Under the pieces are notes generated by a model. It ran no database searches and was not told the DNA's origin. It was given only the letters and a program-made list of their open reading frames with translations. From positions 1-64,000 of the forward strand of contig DATHMF010000016.1 of the NCBI GenBank assembly GCA_035487355.1: a stretch of DNA of 64,000 nt. Direction: 5' to 3'. The stretch is from Terriglobales bacterium (GTDB lineage: Bacteria; Acidobacteriota; Terriglobia; Terriglobales; Acidobacteriaceae). The position numbers and the translations under genes are program-made. Shown here one piece after another: positions 44,304 through 53,043 of this stretch (positions within the stretch are counted from its first letter, which is position 1; each line of letters begins with the position of its first letter).

Positions 44304-45944
44304 TCAGTGCACCCGCGTAAAATCGTAGTTAAAATCTACCAGGCCATCGCGGTAGTCAATCTTGATCTTCAACATTCGCAGCAGTGAGAAGCCCAGCGTG
44401 CCGGAAATCTCTGTGCCCGCGTCCTGGCTGAGCTTGGAGTAATCAAAAGAAATCAGGTCTTGATTCTCCTGCTTATAGCGGCCAAAGGATATGGTGGCTT
44501 TATCCGCGCGGAACACGTTTATTACAGGGCCATTTATGCCGACCACATGAGTATCTTTGTCTGGGTGGACCTTCGTGACCTCGCGCGCCGCCTGGGGAGA
44601 AATGTAAATATGATCTGCACCGGTATCAATCAAAAACAACTTTGGCGCAGCGTCATTCACCACCGTCGGGACCAGAAGCATGTGGCCGAAGCGAAACACC
44701 GTCGTGTACGACTCCTCCATCTCAGGCGCGACGTAACGGTCTTCAGGATCGCTGTCGTCCACCGCCGAGGATGCTTCTTCTGACCCTGCCGGTCCATCGT
44801 TTGCAGGATCGTCTGGACGCTTGGGCAGTTGTGTCAATTTCAGCTCACGTCCGGGAAAATCAACTGTGACCAGATAGTGCGCAAACAAATCAGTTCCCAC
44901 CATGCCGTCATGATAGGTTGCCTGTTTTGCCGACACCTGTACCGGACAATTCTTGAATTCCAGCGCGCCAATTTTGATGGAATCTGCATAGCCTATATAC
45001 AACTCGGTTTCTCCCTTATCACCGATTCCCATAATCTTCGACTGCATCGTGGGTATGATCCCTGCCCGCGCCGCCGCACCGGGATTCAACAAAATCCCGC
45101 TGACCCCTGTGTCCAGCAGCAGACGCGACTGGTGTCCGTTGATTTTGAGGTCGAGACCGTATCCGCTGATATAAGACGGCCCAATAAACATTGGCCAGAG
45201 ATAGGTTTCAACCGTCTTAGGAGTGGCCACCAGCTTGCACTCCCTCGCCGGCAGTTTTTCTTCTTGCTTGAGGGATTCCAGATAAACTTTGTAATCTTCC
45301 AGCAAATCGGCATTTTCTTTGCCGGCGTTGGCAAGATACGCTTCCAGCGCCTGGATACGCGCTGGCCGCCTCAGTGTGTTTAACCATCGCCACTCAATTT
45401 CCGGATCGTTGGAATCGAGTTCGTGGGCCTTTTCCAGCATTTGTTTCGCGCGCGCATACATGGAAATCGCCGCGGAAACGCGCGCCAGTCCCAGATAGGC
45501 TCGCGGCTCTGGCGTCGCCGAATTCACCACGCTCAGGAATTCCTGTTCGCCGTCGTGCATCCTTCCCTGGCGAAAATAAACCTCACCGAGGACAACATGT
45601 GCCTCCCGCGAATCCTGCGCCACCTTAGTTCCATGGATGGCAACCTCGTACGCCTCTTGAACCTTGCCCTCTTTGAGGTAGCACCGCGTCAGACCCGCGT
45701 AGGCCTCGGCGGACTTTGGCTCTTGTTGCAGGGCGTCTTCATATTTGGAAGCTGCGTCTTCAAATTTACCGGTCCGGTAGAGGCGGAGAGCGTCGCCAAG
45801 CAGGTCGCCGGAAGCCGCTTGCAACGAAACTGTCTTTTGTGGCTCAAGCTCAGCAGCCTTCTGCTGAGCCTGTTGCTTCTGCGAACAGGCCGAGAGGGTT
45901 ATGGCAAGCAATAAGATCGCGGGAAGACGGAGCGCTTCCACCAT
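44304..45944 (-). CDS. TPR lipoprotein with two retropepsin-like aspartic protease domains
   Basis: A 546-residue protein. The signal peptide MVEALRLPAILLLAITLSAC ends in a lipobox (LSAC), so it is a membrane lipoprotein. TPR repeats follow (about residues 40-200, for example ALQQEPKSAEAYAGLTRCYL). Two aspartic protease domains come next: the first with LLLDTGVSGILL (Asp278), the second with LFLIDTGADHIY (Asp440), separated by an acidic linker. A DTG in each half could make one active site within a single chain, as in pepsin, whereas most bacterial members have one domain. The start at ATG 45944 has GGAG eight bases upstream. It precedes the CHAT gene by about 350 bases on the same strand. 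Confidence 0.88.
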   Translation of the reverse strand: MVEALRLPAILLLAITLSACSQKQQAQQKAAELEPQKTVSLQAASGDLLGDALRLYRTGKFEDAASKYEDALQQEPKSAEAYAGLTRCYLKEGKVQEAYEVAIHGTKVAQDSREAHVVLGEVYFRQGRMHDGEQEFLSVVNSATPEPRAYLGLARVSAAISMYARAKQMLEKAHELDSNDPEIEWRWLNTLRRPARIQALEAYLANAGKENADLLEDYKVYLESLKQEEKLPARECKLVATPKTVETYLWPMFIGPSYISGYGLDLKINGHQSRLLLDTGVSGILLNPGAAARAGIIPTMQSKIMGIGDKGETELYIGYADSIKIGALEFKNCPVQVSAKQATYHDGMVGTDLFAHYLVTVDFPGRELKLTQLPKRPDDPANDGPAGSEEASSAVDDSDPEDRYVAPEMEESYTTVFRFGHMLLVPTVVNDAAPKLFLIDTGADHIYISPQAAREVTKVHPDKDTHVVGINGPVINVFRADKATISFGRYKQENQDLISFDYSKLSQDAGTEISGTLGFSLLRMLKIKIDYRDGLVDFNYDFTRVH

Positions 45945-46002
45945 CTTCAAAACTCCGGCCGGCGAAATCCTGTAGGCAAACACCCTGAGCGCAAATTTAT
46001 CA

Positions 46003-46620
46003 CTATTTTTGCGCCGTGGGCGGCAACATGCCGTTCAGCCGCAGATACATGGCAGCCGCGCCGTAGTGGTCGGCAAAGTCGTTGGTCAACCCAATCACCG
46101 CGACGGCGCGCGGGGCTGTGTGGCCTCTGAACAGGGTGACCGTGTCCCCCAATTTGGAATCATCGGTTTTGTCGAGGGCGGCCGAGCAATAGTCGAAAGA
46201 CGCTTTCAGGGCCTCGACCAGCTTCGCTTTGCTGTCCTTATCGGTGACCTCCGCTTTGGGCTCGGTCTGGTCAGAAATTTTGGCGCACAAATAATTGTTG
46301 GAACCAACGATATGAAAGATCAGGTGCGCGAATGTCATCTGCGCTTCAGTAGGATGAAAGTCATATTTTTCTGCCGGCATCTCTTCGGCGGCCGCAATAA
46401 TGTTTTTACTCTGCCGCTCTACAAGCTGGCGCACCGTGCTGGTGACTGGATTGGCGATGGGCGACGGCTTCTCTTCTTTTACGGAATTCTCCTTGGTTGC
46501 CGGTTTTTCCGGCGCGGCAGGTTTTTCCTGAGCAACGGCAAGCAAGGCAGCCAATAAAATCACTGGAATAACAAAGCTCATCTTCATCATGATCGTGATC
46601 GTGGCGAAACGATTACACAT
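46003..46620 (-). CDS. Exported DinB-like protein
   Basis: A 205-residue protein with a signal peptide (MMKMSFVIPVILLAALLAVAQ, after a short charged lead) and a Lys/Glu/Pro-rich linker, followed by a DinB-type four-helix bundle. DinB features are TVRQLVERQSKNIIAAAEEMPAEKY with FHPTEAQMTFAHLIFHI and a later DHYGAAAMYLRL, which supply the metal-binding histidines. The family includes thiol transferases and metal-dependent hydrolases; this subgroup, exported in acidobacteria, is uncharacterised. ATG 46620 has GGAG seven bases upstream; ATGs at 46590-46581 would give a more compact signal peptide. It lies upstream of the TPR protease gene on the same strand. Confidence 0.8.
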   Translation of the reverse strand: MCNRFATITIMMKMSFVIPVILLAALLAVAQEKPAAPEKPATKENSVKEEKPSPIANPVTSTVRQLVERQSKNIIAAAEEMPAEKYDFHPTEAQMTFAHLIFHIVGSNNYLCAKISDQTEPKAEVTDKDSKAKLVEALKASFDYCSAALDKTDDSKLGDTVTLFRGHTAPRAVAVIGLTNDFADHYGAAAMYLRLNGMLPPTAQK

Positions 46621-46678
46621 AATTCATCTCCAAGGGCAAAATTGCACGCGCACGAGATTAACACAACTGCGGAGCTTG

Positions 46679-47125
46679 ATGGAACGCAGCGCACCCCCGC
46701 AAAACGATTTGTATATGATGATGGCTGTGGGTTTCTTATTATTCAAGCCGCGGCCAACACACGCTGTTTTCACCAAACAGACTTTGATTGTATTTTTCGT
46801 CTGTGCTGCGCTCATCTCCTGTCGAAAGCTTCATTCCCCTGGTGTCACCATCACTACTATCAACAATAGCGGCCAGACCGTGAATACCATCGAAATTGAT
46901 TACCCCGGCGGATCATATGGCATCGGGTCGCTGCCGCCCGGCGGCTCGCGCGTGCGCTGGATCAAACCCAGTGGCAGCGCCCAATTGCGCATTGACTTTG
47001 TAGACAGCACCGGCGAGCACCAGGCAAAACCACTCACGTTGCAATCCGGAGATTCAGGCGTCGTTGTGCTGCACATCCTGGCCGGCGGCGGAGTTTCCTT
47101 CGAAGACAACCGCCAGAAAAAATGA
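46679..47125 (+). CDS. Small lipoprotein of unknown function
   Basis: About 148 residues from ATG 46679, which has GGAG four bases upstream; ATG 46715 or 46721 are alternatives. A hydrophobic stretch, TLIVFFVCAALISC, ends in a lipobox-like Cys. The mature part (about 95 residues) starts HSPGVTITTINNSGQTVNTI and has the look of a single beta-sandwich domain with Gly-rich turns (YPGGSYGIGSLPPGGS). I do not recognise a family. The gene is divergent from the DinB-like gene and ends two bases from the convergent plsC gene. Confidence 0.65.
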   Translation: MERSAPPQNDLYMMMAVGFLLFKPRPTHAVFTKQTLIVFFVCAALISCRKLHSPGVTITTINNSGQTVNTIEIDYPGGSYGIGSLPPGGSRVRWIKPSGSAQLRIDFVDSTGEHQAKPLTLQSGDSGVVVLHILAGGGVSFEDNRQKK

Positions 47126-47126
47126 T

Positions 47127-47831
47127 TTAGCGCAATTCCTCGGGCAGCGAACCTGCAATGCTTGTATGAACGGCCTCGATCAACTGATCGCGGTCTTTGA
47201 ACTGGGCAGGCTCGATGGGATCATGAAAGACCACGCGTGCTGTCCCGCCACGAATGCGTACTCCGCCCTTGGGCATCATCTCCAGGGTATCCAGTACGGT
47301 AACCGGGACGATGGGCATACCGGTCTCGAGCGCCAGATGGAATGGTCCTTTCTTGAGCGGCAACAGACGCCCATCCGGCGAGCGCGTGCCTTCCGGAAAA
47401 ATTGTCATGTGCAGTCCCGATTTCATGACCTCGACAGCCTTATCCACGCTGGCAATTGCCGACTCCCGGTTGCTGCGGTCCACTGGAATCAGCGCAGCCA
47501 TGCGCATGGCCCAGCCAAAAATAGGCACTCGAAATAGTTCCTTCTTTACCAGGACCGTGGTCCGCCCCGGCAGCATCGGCACTACAATCGGCGCATCGAG
47601 ATTGGAAACGTGGTTGCACATGAAGATGTAGCTTCGGGAGCGGTCCAGTTTTTCCCTTCCTTCGGCTACGACTTTCACGCCGGCAATCCTGAGCGCGCTC
47701 TTCACTCCTGCCATTGAGAAGTAATAAAGAAAATTCGCGTTGCCTGTAATCAGGGTCCAGGGAAAGGTAATCAGCGCCGCAACAGGAATAAAGAAAATGA
47801 CGAAAGTGAGCGCCAGGAAAGTACGAATCAC
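47127..47831 (-). CDS. plsC: 1-acyl-sn-glycerol-3-phosphate acyltransferase
   Basis: A 234-residue membrane enzyme that adds the second acyl chain to lysophosphatidic acid. An N-terminal membrane helix (MIRTFLALTFVIFFIPVAAL) leads to the acyltransferase domain with the catalytic motif NHVSNLDAP (H-x4-D), the glycerol-phosphate site MTIFPEGTRSPDG, and GMPIVPVTV. The start is GTG 47831, which overlaps the stop of the M61 peptidase gene as GTGA, so the two are translationally coupled. Length and motifs are normal for the family. PlsX/PlsY are not in the window. Confidence 0.92.
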   Translation of the reverse strand: MIRTFLALTFVIFFIPVAALITFPWTLITGNANFLYYFSMAGVKSALRIAGVKVVAEGREKLDRSRSYIFMCNHVSNLDAPIVVPMLPGRTTVLVKKELFRVPIFGWAMRMAALIPVDRSNRESAIASVDKAVEVMKSGLHMTIFPEGTRSPDGRLLPLKKGPFHLALETGMPIVPVTVLDTLEMMPKGGVRIRGGTARVVFHDPIEPAQFKDRDQLIEAVHTSIAGSLPEELR

Positions 47832-49633
47832 GGATGCGGCTGCTCCGCTTCTCCTGCGAGCCAGGCGGCGCGGCGTGCACGTTGTTGCGGCGTAACATGG
47901 TCGGTATTCACGATGGAAACGTCTTCGTCTTCCCCGCTCTCCAGCTTGATCTTGATTTCGCGCGTGCCTTTGCTGCCGGCCACCTTCAATTTGACTGTGT
48001 CCCCGGCATGCATAGTTGCAATCAGACTTTCCAGATCAGAGGCGAGATCTTTTCCATTGAACTGCAAAATCAAATCGCCTGGGGCTACTCCTGCTCTTCC
48101 CGCATTGCTGCGCGAATCAACCGCGACCACCACAGTTTGCCGTTTACCGTTGCGCACCGTGCCCAGTCCAGCCGTCGGGACTTCTATGTTGCGCTGCACC
48201 AGCTTCAAGCCAACCGTGGCTAGCAAATCATCATACGGAAGCTCTTCCACCCCGGAAACATACGCGCGAAAAAACCAGCCAAAGTCCTTGCCGGTGACAG
48301 CTTCCACCGCCGTGCGCACACCCTCAGAGTCGTTAAAGAAGCGGTCCTGCTTGGCGTAATGCTGGTTCATCCATTCGAAAACTTCATGCAGCGATTTCTG
48401 CCCGTCGCTCTCCCGGCGCACCGCCAGGTCGAGAAGCACGCCTAGAATTTCTCCCTTGTTGTAGTAGGAAATACTGCGCTCCGGGGCACGATACTGTGAA
48501 TATTTGTCGAACCAGGTGTCGAGGCTGGCCTCCTCTACCGACTGCGTACTGTGTGCCGGCCGGAGTTGCAATGTGCGGACCTCACGCGCCAGGCCGGCCA
48601 GAAATTCCTTTTCATCCAGGATCTTTGCCCGCAACAACAAGATTTCTTGCACAGTATTGGTCACACCCTCGCTGAACCACAAAGCGCGTGTGTAGTTTTC
48701 GTGCACATAATCAACCGGTTCAAGTGAAGCTGGCCGTATTCGCTTCACGTTCCACAGGTGGAAAAATTCGTGCGCGCTCACGCGTGGCAAGGAAAGCGGG
48801 TCAATCTTTATGTTGTCAGGAGAAAGATCAATCGTGGTGGAGCAGGCGTGCTCCATTCCTCCACCGCCGGTATTGCCATGAGGAAAATGGTAGATAAAAA
48901 TATATTCTGCGCAAGGCTGGTCATTCATCCAATCCACGCCTGCGGCCACTATTTTTTTATCCATACTTTCTATTGCATTCATATCGTAGTCGCCGGCATC
49001 CGCATCAATAACAATGCGGTACGTGGCCTTGCCAAGCTGAAATGACGCTTCACGAAAGCTGCCTATCTCAACCGGGGAATCCACCAACTGGTCATAGTTA
49101 TCTGCGATGAATTCGCGTGTTTCAGACGATTTCGTTTTCTGACTGGGCAGGGTCGTTGCTATTCGCCAATCTGAGGAAGCGTTCGTGAAAGTCAATGTCA
49201 TCTGCGCTTGTTTCGCATCTGTGGGATAGGCCAGCACCTCGGCCAAATTCAAAAACGCATGCTCTTCGTTGAACTGCGCGCCATAAGGGCCGGGCAGGTC
49301 GGCAAAGATGTCGTAGTCCACGTCTATTCCGCCTTTGGCATTGCTGATACGCCACGTAGTCTTGTCAATCTTGCGCACCGGCAGCGCCTTGTGCTGAAAG
49401 TCGGTCGCTTGCAAAACCCGGACATTCTGCGCAAAATCGCGGATCTGGTAGAGCGTATTCCACGTAGGGAGTTGAACATCGCGTTCCGCTGTGGTCCCCG
49501 GAATATGCATGTGCACATGCAGTAGATGTTCGTAGGGCTTAGACAAGGAAATCGTATAGTCTACCGGCGCGGCAAAACCAGCAGCGGAGATAAGAAGGAA
49601 GACAAGAATTAAGAGACACCGATGAAGTCGCAT
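47828..49633 (-). CDS. M61 glycyl aminopeptidase-like metalloprotease with PDZ domain
   Basis: A 601-residue exported protease. A signal peptide (LLILVFLLISAAGFAAPVDY) precedes the N-terminal beta domain of the M61 family (about residues 25-190). The catalytic domain has VSAHEFFHLWNVKRIRP, with His288-Glu289-x-x-His292, and a downstream glutamate in WFSEGVTN. A PDZ domain (about 490-585) contains SNAGRAGVAPGDLILQFNGKDL. M61 enzymes cleave glycine- or alanine-rich N-termini and act outside the inner membrane. It is upstream of plsC and shares a 4-base overlap with it; mpl ends eight bases upstream. Confidence 0.92.
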   Translation of the reverse strand: MRLHRCLLILVFLLISAAGFAAPVDYTISLSKPYEHLLHVHMHIPGTTAERDVQLPTWNTLYQIRDFAQNVRVLQATDFQHKALPVRKIDKTTWRISNAKGGIDVDYDIFADLPGPYGAQFNEEHAFLNLAEVLAYPTDAKQAQMTLTFTNASSDWRIATTLPSQKTKSSETREFIADNYDQLVDSPVEIGSFREASFQLGKATYRIVIDADAGDYDMNAIESMDKKIVAAGVDWMNDQPCAEYIFIYHFPHGNTGGGGMEHACSTTIDLSPDNIKIDPLSLPRVSAHEFFHLWNVKRIRPASLEPVDYVHENYTRALWFSEGVTNTVQEILLLRAKILDEKEFLAGLAREVRTLQLRPAHSTQSVEEASLDTWFDKYSQYRAPERSISYYNKGEILGVLLDLAVRRESDGQKSLHEVFEWMNQHYAKQDRFFNDSEGVRTAVEAVTGKDFGWFFRAYVSGVEELPYDDLLATVGLKLVQRNIEVPTAGLGTVRNGKRQTVVVAVDSRSNAGRAGVAPGDLILQFNGKDLASDLESLIATMHAGDTVKLKVAGSKGTREIKIKLESGEDEDVSIVNTDHVTPQQRARRAAWLAGEAEQPHP

Positions 49634-49641
49634 GACAGAAA

Positions 49642-51060
49642 TCAGGCAGATGCTCCGCTTTGATTCTTGAGCTGTTGTGGCAGCTTTTCGTAGATGCCGC
49701 CAAAGCCGCCGTTAGAAAGAATGGTGACCACGTCGCCTGGTTTCAATTCGGGAACAATCGCCTTCACAATCGCATCAGCATCCGGCAGTTCGCGGGCGGG
49801 TTTGCGCATGGTTCGCAATCGGGCAACGATTGTGCTCGGCTCCATACGTTCAGCTTCGGGAATCGCCTCTGGCCTAAAAACGCTTGCTATGACAACTTCA
49901 TCGGCTAATGCCAGGCTGCGTACCAGGTCTTTTTCAAAAACTTTTCTGCGCAGTGTGTTGGAGCGCGGCTCGAAGATGGCCCACAACCGCCGCCCGGCAT
50001 AACGCGTGCGCACTGCTTCCAGGGTTGCTGCAATTGCCGTCGGATGGTGAGCAAAGTCATCAATCACGGTAATGCCGTTGATCTCCGCTTTCACCTCCAA
50101 CCGGCGCTTGACACTTTTAAAGCTTTGCAAAGCTTCGGCAATTTTAGCCGGTTCTACTCCATAAGAAGCTGCTATGGCCGCTGCCCCAGTGGCATTGAGC
50201 ACGTTGTAGGCTCCCGCCAGGGAGAAGTCGAATTTCGCCCACGGCTTTCCCTCTCGCTCAACCGACCATGTTGTGCGATCAGGAGCAAAATTCAGGTCCA
50301 CGGCGCGCCAGTACGCCTGCTCAGAAAACCCGTAAAACTCGACTGGGCTAAAGGCCTTGCTCACGCACTCTTTCACATTCTCGCTGCCATCATAGGCAAT
50401 GATGCGCCCGTGGCGAGGCACCAGGTTCACCAGGTACTTGAATTCCTTTTTCACCGCCTCTAGGTCTTTGTAAATATCGGCATGATCGAACTCCACATGG
50501 GTCAACAGCAACGTGGTTGGCATGTAATGCAGGAATTTTGGCCCTTTATCGAAGAAGGCGGTATCGTATTCGTCTCCTTCCAGGATAAAGTGCTTACCCT
50601 GCTTCACCGCAAAACTGCTGTTGAAATTTTCTGCAATGCCGCCAATAAGAAACGAGGGCATAAGCCCTGCCACCTGGAAGATCCACGCTAGCATGGAAGT
50701 AGCCGTAGTCTTGCCATGGGTTCCAGCAACCACGATGGGTTCACGGCTCCGCAGAAAATATTCCTGAAGGATCTGGGGCAGCGAGCGCATAGGGATACGC
50801 TCATCCAGAACATACTCCAACTCCGGATTGCCCCGCGAAATAGCATTTCCCACCACCACCAAATCCGGACGCGGCTTCAGGTTCGCTTCCGCGTAGGGCT
50901 GGGCAACCGGAATCGAGAGCGAAGCCAGAAAATCAGACATCGGTGGATAAGCCGCTGCGTCTGAGCCCGTGACCTGCACGCCGCGTTGCTTGAGCATGCC
51001 GGCGAGCGAAGCCATGGCCGTACCACAAATTCCGATCAGATGAATGTGCTGCTTTTCCAT
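49642..51060 (-). CDS. mpl: UDP-N-acetylmuramate:L-alanyl-gamma-D-glutamyl-meso-diaminopimelate ligase
   Basis: A 472-residue Mur-ligase family enzyme that attaches recycled murein tripeptide to UDP-MurNAc. It begins KQHIHLIGICGTAMASLAGM, close to MurC but with the Mpl-type GTAMA. Other marks are VVAGTHGKTTATSMLAW (P-loop), LLTHVEFDHADIYKDL, the VIDDFAHHPTAI block and ALWAIFEPRSNTLRR-like text. MSDFL and FLASLSIPVAQPY in the first domain also fit Mpl. Its presence with LD-carboxypeptidase and dapF upstream groups genes of peptidoglycan peptide metabolism. Only Mpl/MurC confusion is possible, and the sequence favours Mpl. Confidence 0.93.
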   Translation of the reverse strand: MEKQHIHLIGICGTAMASLAGMLKQRGVQVTGSDAAAYPPMSDFLASLSIPVAQPYAEANLKPRPDLVVVGNAISRGNPELEYVLDERIPMRSLPQILQEYFLRSREPIVVAGTHGKTTATSMLAWIFQVAGLMPSFLIGGIAENFNSSFAVKQGKHFILEGDEYDTAFFDKGPKFLHYMPTTLLLTHVEFDHADIYKDLEAVKKEFKYLVNLVPRHGRIIAYDGSENVKECVSKAFSPVEFYGFSEQAYWRAVDLNFAPDRTTWSVEREGKPWAKFDFSLAGAYNVLNATGAAAIAASYGVEPAKIAEALQSFKSVKRRLEVKAEINGITVIDDFAHHPTAIAATLEAVRTRYAGRRLWAIFEPRSNTLRRKVFEKDLVRSLALADEVVIASVFRPEAIPEAERMEPSTIVARLRTMRKPARELPDADAIVKAIVPELKPGDVVTILSNGGFGGIYEKLPQQLKNQSGASA

Positions 51061-51156
51061 AAACCATCAATTCGAGGATTACGAACCGCCCGACGCCGCG
51101 GCTATGTCTTTTTAACTATTACTGTGGTTCCTATTCTGTGATCCCCGTTTGCATCT

Positions 51157-51200
51157 TGTCATCCTGAGCGCCGTTCTTTGGCGCGAAGGATCTTGCGTTT
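51157..51200. repeat. TGTCATCCTGAGCG-type dispersed repeat
   Basis: The stretch from TGTCATCCTGAGCG to GCGAAGGATCTTGCG lies between mpl and the LD-carboxypeptidase gene. The form, a TCATCCTGAG start with GAAGGATC following, is that of interspersed repeats common in several bacterial phyla; only one copy is in this window. Confidence 0.5.
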
Positions 51201-51249
51201 TCTTGACCGACCGATACTGTTCTTTGGATACAGAAAAAACTAAACCGGC

Positions 51250-52215
51250 CTACGCACGCCTCAGCTCCGTTGCCGGTTCCAATATGGTAAAACGTACCGT
51301 GTCATCCACTACAAGCTTTGCACGCACACCGAAAGGCAGCGTGATATTAAGCCGGCTCACGTGGCCCGATGGCAAACCGTAGGCTACCGGAATCCCCAGA
51401 TCGGCAACAATACGCTTGACTACTTCCATCAGCGTATAGCTCTGCGTAGTGTTCTGCACGCAATCCAGCATCTCACCAAAGATTATGCCTTGCACCCTCT
51501 GTAATTTTCCCGCGAGCTTGAGCTGCATCAGCATGCGGTCAATCTGAAAAGGTTTTGCGGCTACGTCTTCGATAAAGAGAATGGTGTCATCAGTTTGAAT
51601 TTCGTAACACGTCCCTAGGGACGCAGCCAGCAAAGAAAGGCACCCGCCGTACAAAACTCCTTCAGCGGAGCCCGGTACGAGTGGCACCATTCCTTCCGCT
51701 GGTATCTCCCATCGCGCCTCTCCCCCAACCGCCGCATTCCAGGAGGAAAGCTGCACGTGGCCATCCTCACTGAAATCTTTCGCAACCATTGGACCGTGGA
51801 AGGTCACCATGCCGCATACATCGGTAAAATACGTCAACAATGTTGTGATATCACTGTAACCGACAAAAATCTTAGGATGCGCTTTGATTTTTTTCAGATT
51901 GAGCTTAGGCAGAAGATAGTTGCAACCGTATCCTCCGCGGGCACAGAGGATGGCTCGCACCTCATCACGCTCAAACATCTCTTCCAATTCGCGAACGCGG
52001 CGCTCAGCCGGACCGGCAAAATATAAGTCCTGCTCAAAAATCGAAGGTAAATAAAATGGCTTGTATCCTAGCTGAGCCAGGGCCCCGCAGCCAGCTTCGA
52101 GCTGTGCACGCTGTATGTTGCTCGCAGGAGCCACAATGCCCACCGTATCTCCCGGGCGCAAAGCCGGGGGCTTGACCCGTTTGGGAACCATAGAAGAAGA
52201 GACGGGAGAAGGCAT
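51250..52215 (-). CDS. ldcA: LD-carboxypeptidase (S66)
   Basis: A 321-residue peptidase that removes the terminal D-alanine from murein tetrapeptide through an L,D bond. Landmarks of the family are PGDTVGIVAPASN at the start, RAILCARGGYGCNYLLP with the glycine-rich loop, FVGYSDITTLLTYF (the nucleophile serine lies in GYSD), FHGPM, and the later LFIEDVAAKPFQIDRML with the catalytic glutamate; the histidine of the Ser-Glu-His triad is in PSGHVSRLNITLPFG. It follows dapF by ten bases on the same strand. Its product, the tripeptide, is the substrate of Mpl encoded next. Confidence 0.92.
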   Translation of the reverse strand: MPSPVSSSMVPKRVKPPALRPGDTVGIVAPASNIQRAQLEAGCGALAQLGYKPFYLPSIFEQDLYFAGPAERRVRELEEMFERDEVRAILCARGGYGCNYLLPKLNLKKIKAHPKIFVGYSDITTLLTYFTDVCGMVTFHGPMVAKDFSEDGHVQLSSWNAAVGGEARWEIPAEGMVPLVPGSAEGVLYGGCLSLLAASLGTCYEIQTDDTILFIEDVAAKPFQIDRMLMQLKLAGKLQRVQGIIFGEMLDCVQNTTQSYTLMEVVKRIVADLGIPVAYGLPSGHVSRLNITLPFGVRAKLVVDDTVRFTILEPATELRRA

Positions 52216-52225
52216 TGGGGCTATC

Positions 52226-53038
52226 TTAAATGAAAAACTCGCCTCGGCAGACGAGTTGCGCCGGTCCAGTGAGAAAAACTTCCTGCTCCCAGCGCACGAT
52301 TTGGGTTCCGCCTTCGGCTTCCACCTTCAATGGGGACTGGCATTTACCGGCGACGATTGCGGCCACCGCCGAGGCGCACGAACCGGTTCCAGAAGAGCGC
52401 GTCTCACCTACTCCGCGTTCGAAAAAGCGAACTTGAATATGGTCTTTTTTATTCGCGATTACCAGCTCAACGTTAATCCCATGCTTGAAGTCATGATGAC
52501 ATCCAACTTCAGCGGCTTCAGCCTGCCACCCTGGAAAAAATTCAGGCACAAAGATCACGAAATGCGGATTCCCCATCGAAACCGGAATGCCTTTCACCTC
52601 GCCCGAAGATAATTTGATGGAAAATTCGTCTCCCACCTGGGGCGCGCCCATATTCATCTCGAAGGTAAAGCGCTGGGCATCGCGGGAAACCAAGTGGCAG
52701 CTCTTAAGTCCCGCACCGGTGCGGATCGTGACCTCGCTCTTCCCTCGCTCTGCAACCAGGTACGCTGCGACACATCGGGTCCCATTTCCTGATATCTCGG
52801 CCTCAGAGCCATCGGCATTGAACAGCCGGATGCGAACATCGGCTTCATTACGGGAATCAGGGAACAGCCACTCCACACCGTCGGCGCCCACACCATCGTG
52901 CCGGTCGCAGATGCGGCGGGTGAACCCCGGGATATCAGCCGGCGCATGCATGCCGTCAATCAGAATAAAATCATTGCCGCAGGCGCTGGCTTTTGTAAAA
53001 GGGATACTTCCGTTGCGGGATACCGCACCACTGTTCAT
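52226..53038 (-). CDS. dapF: Diaminopimelate epimerase
   Basis: A 270-residue enzyme that converts LL- to meso-diaminopimelate for lysine and peptidoglycan. The two catalytic cysteines lie in AEISGNGTRCVA and in SSGTGSCASAVAAI; other family text is KASACGNDFILID at the start, RHDGVGADGVEWL, and MGNPHFVIFV. I start at ATG 53038: it has GGGAG eight bases upstream, gives a normal N-terminus, and stands five bases after the MgtC-like gene, whereas the longer frame from 53137 overlaps that gene by almost 100 bases. It begins a run of murein genes. Confidence 0.94.
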   Translation of the reverse strand: MNSGAVSRNGSIPFTKASACGNDFILIDGMHAPADIPGFTRRICDRHDGVGADGVEWLFPDSRNEADVRIRLFNADGSEAEISGNGTRCVAAYLVAERGKSEVTIRTGAGLKSCHLVSRDAQRFTFEMNMGAPQVGDEFSIKLSSGEVKGIPVSMGNPHFVIFVPEFFPGWQAEAAEVGCHHDFKHGINVELVIANKKDHIQVRFFERGVGETRSSGTGSCASAVAAIVAGKCQSPLKVEAEGGTQIVRWEQEVFLTGPAQLVCRGEFFI

Positions 53039-53043
53039 TATCA

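Noticed and set aside
32541..46000. Genomic island inserted at tRNA-Arg, carrying the RHS and CHAT genes
   Set aside because: An island using the 3' end of this tRNA would lie to the left of 31797, but the RHS genes are on the 5' side; no integrase and no repeated tRNA 3' end were found.
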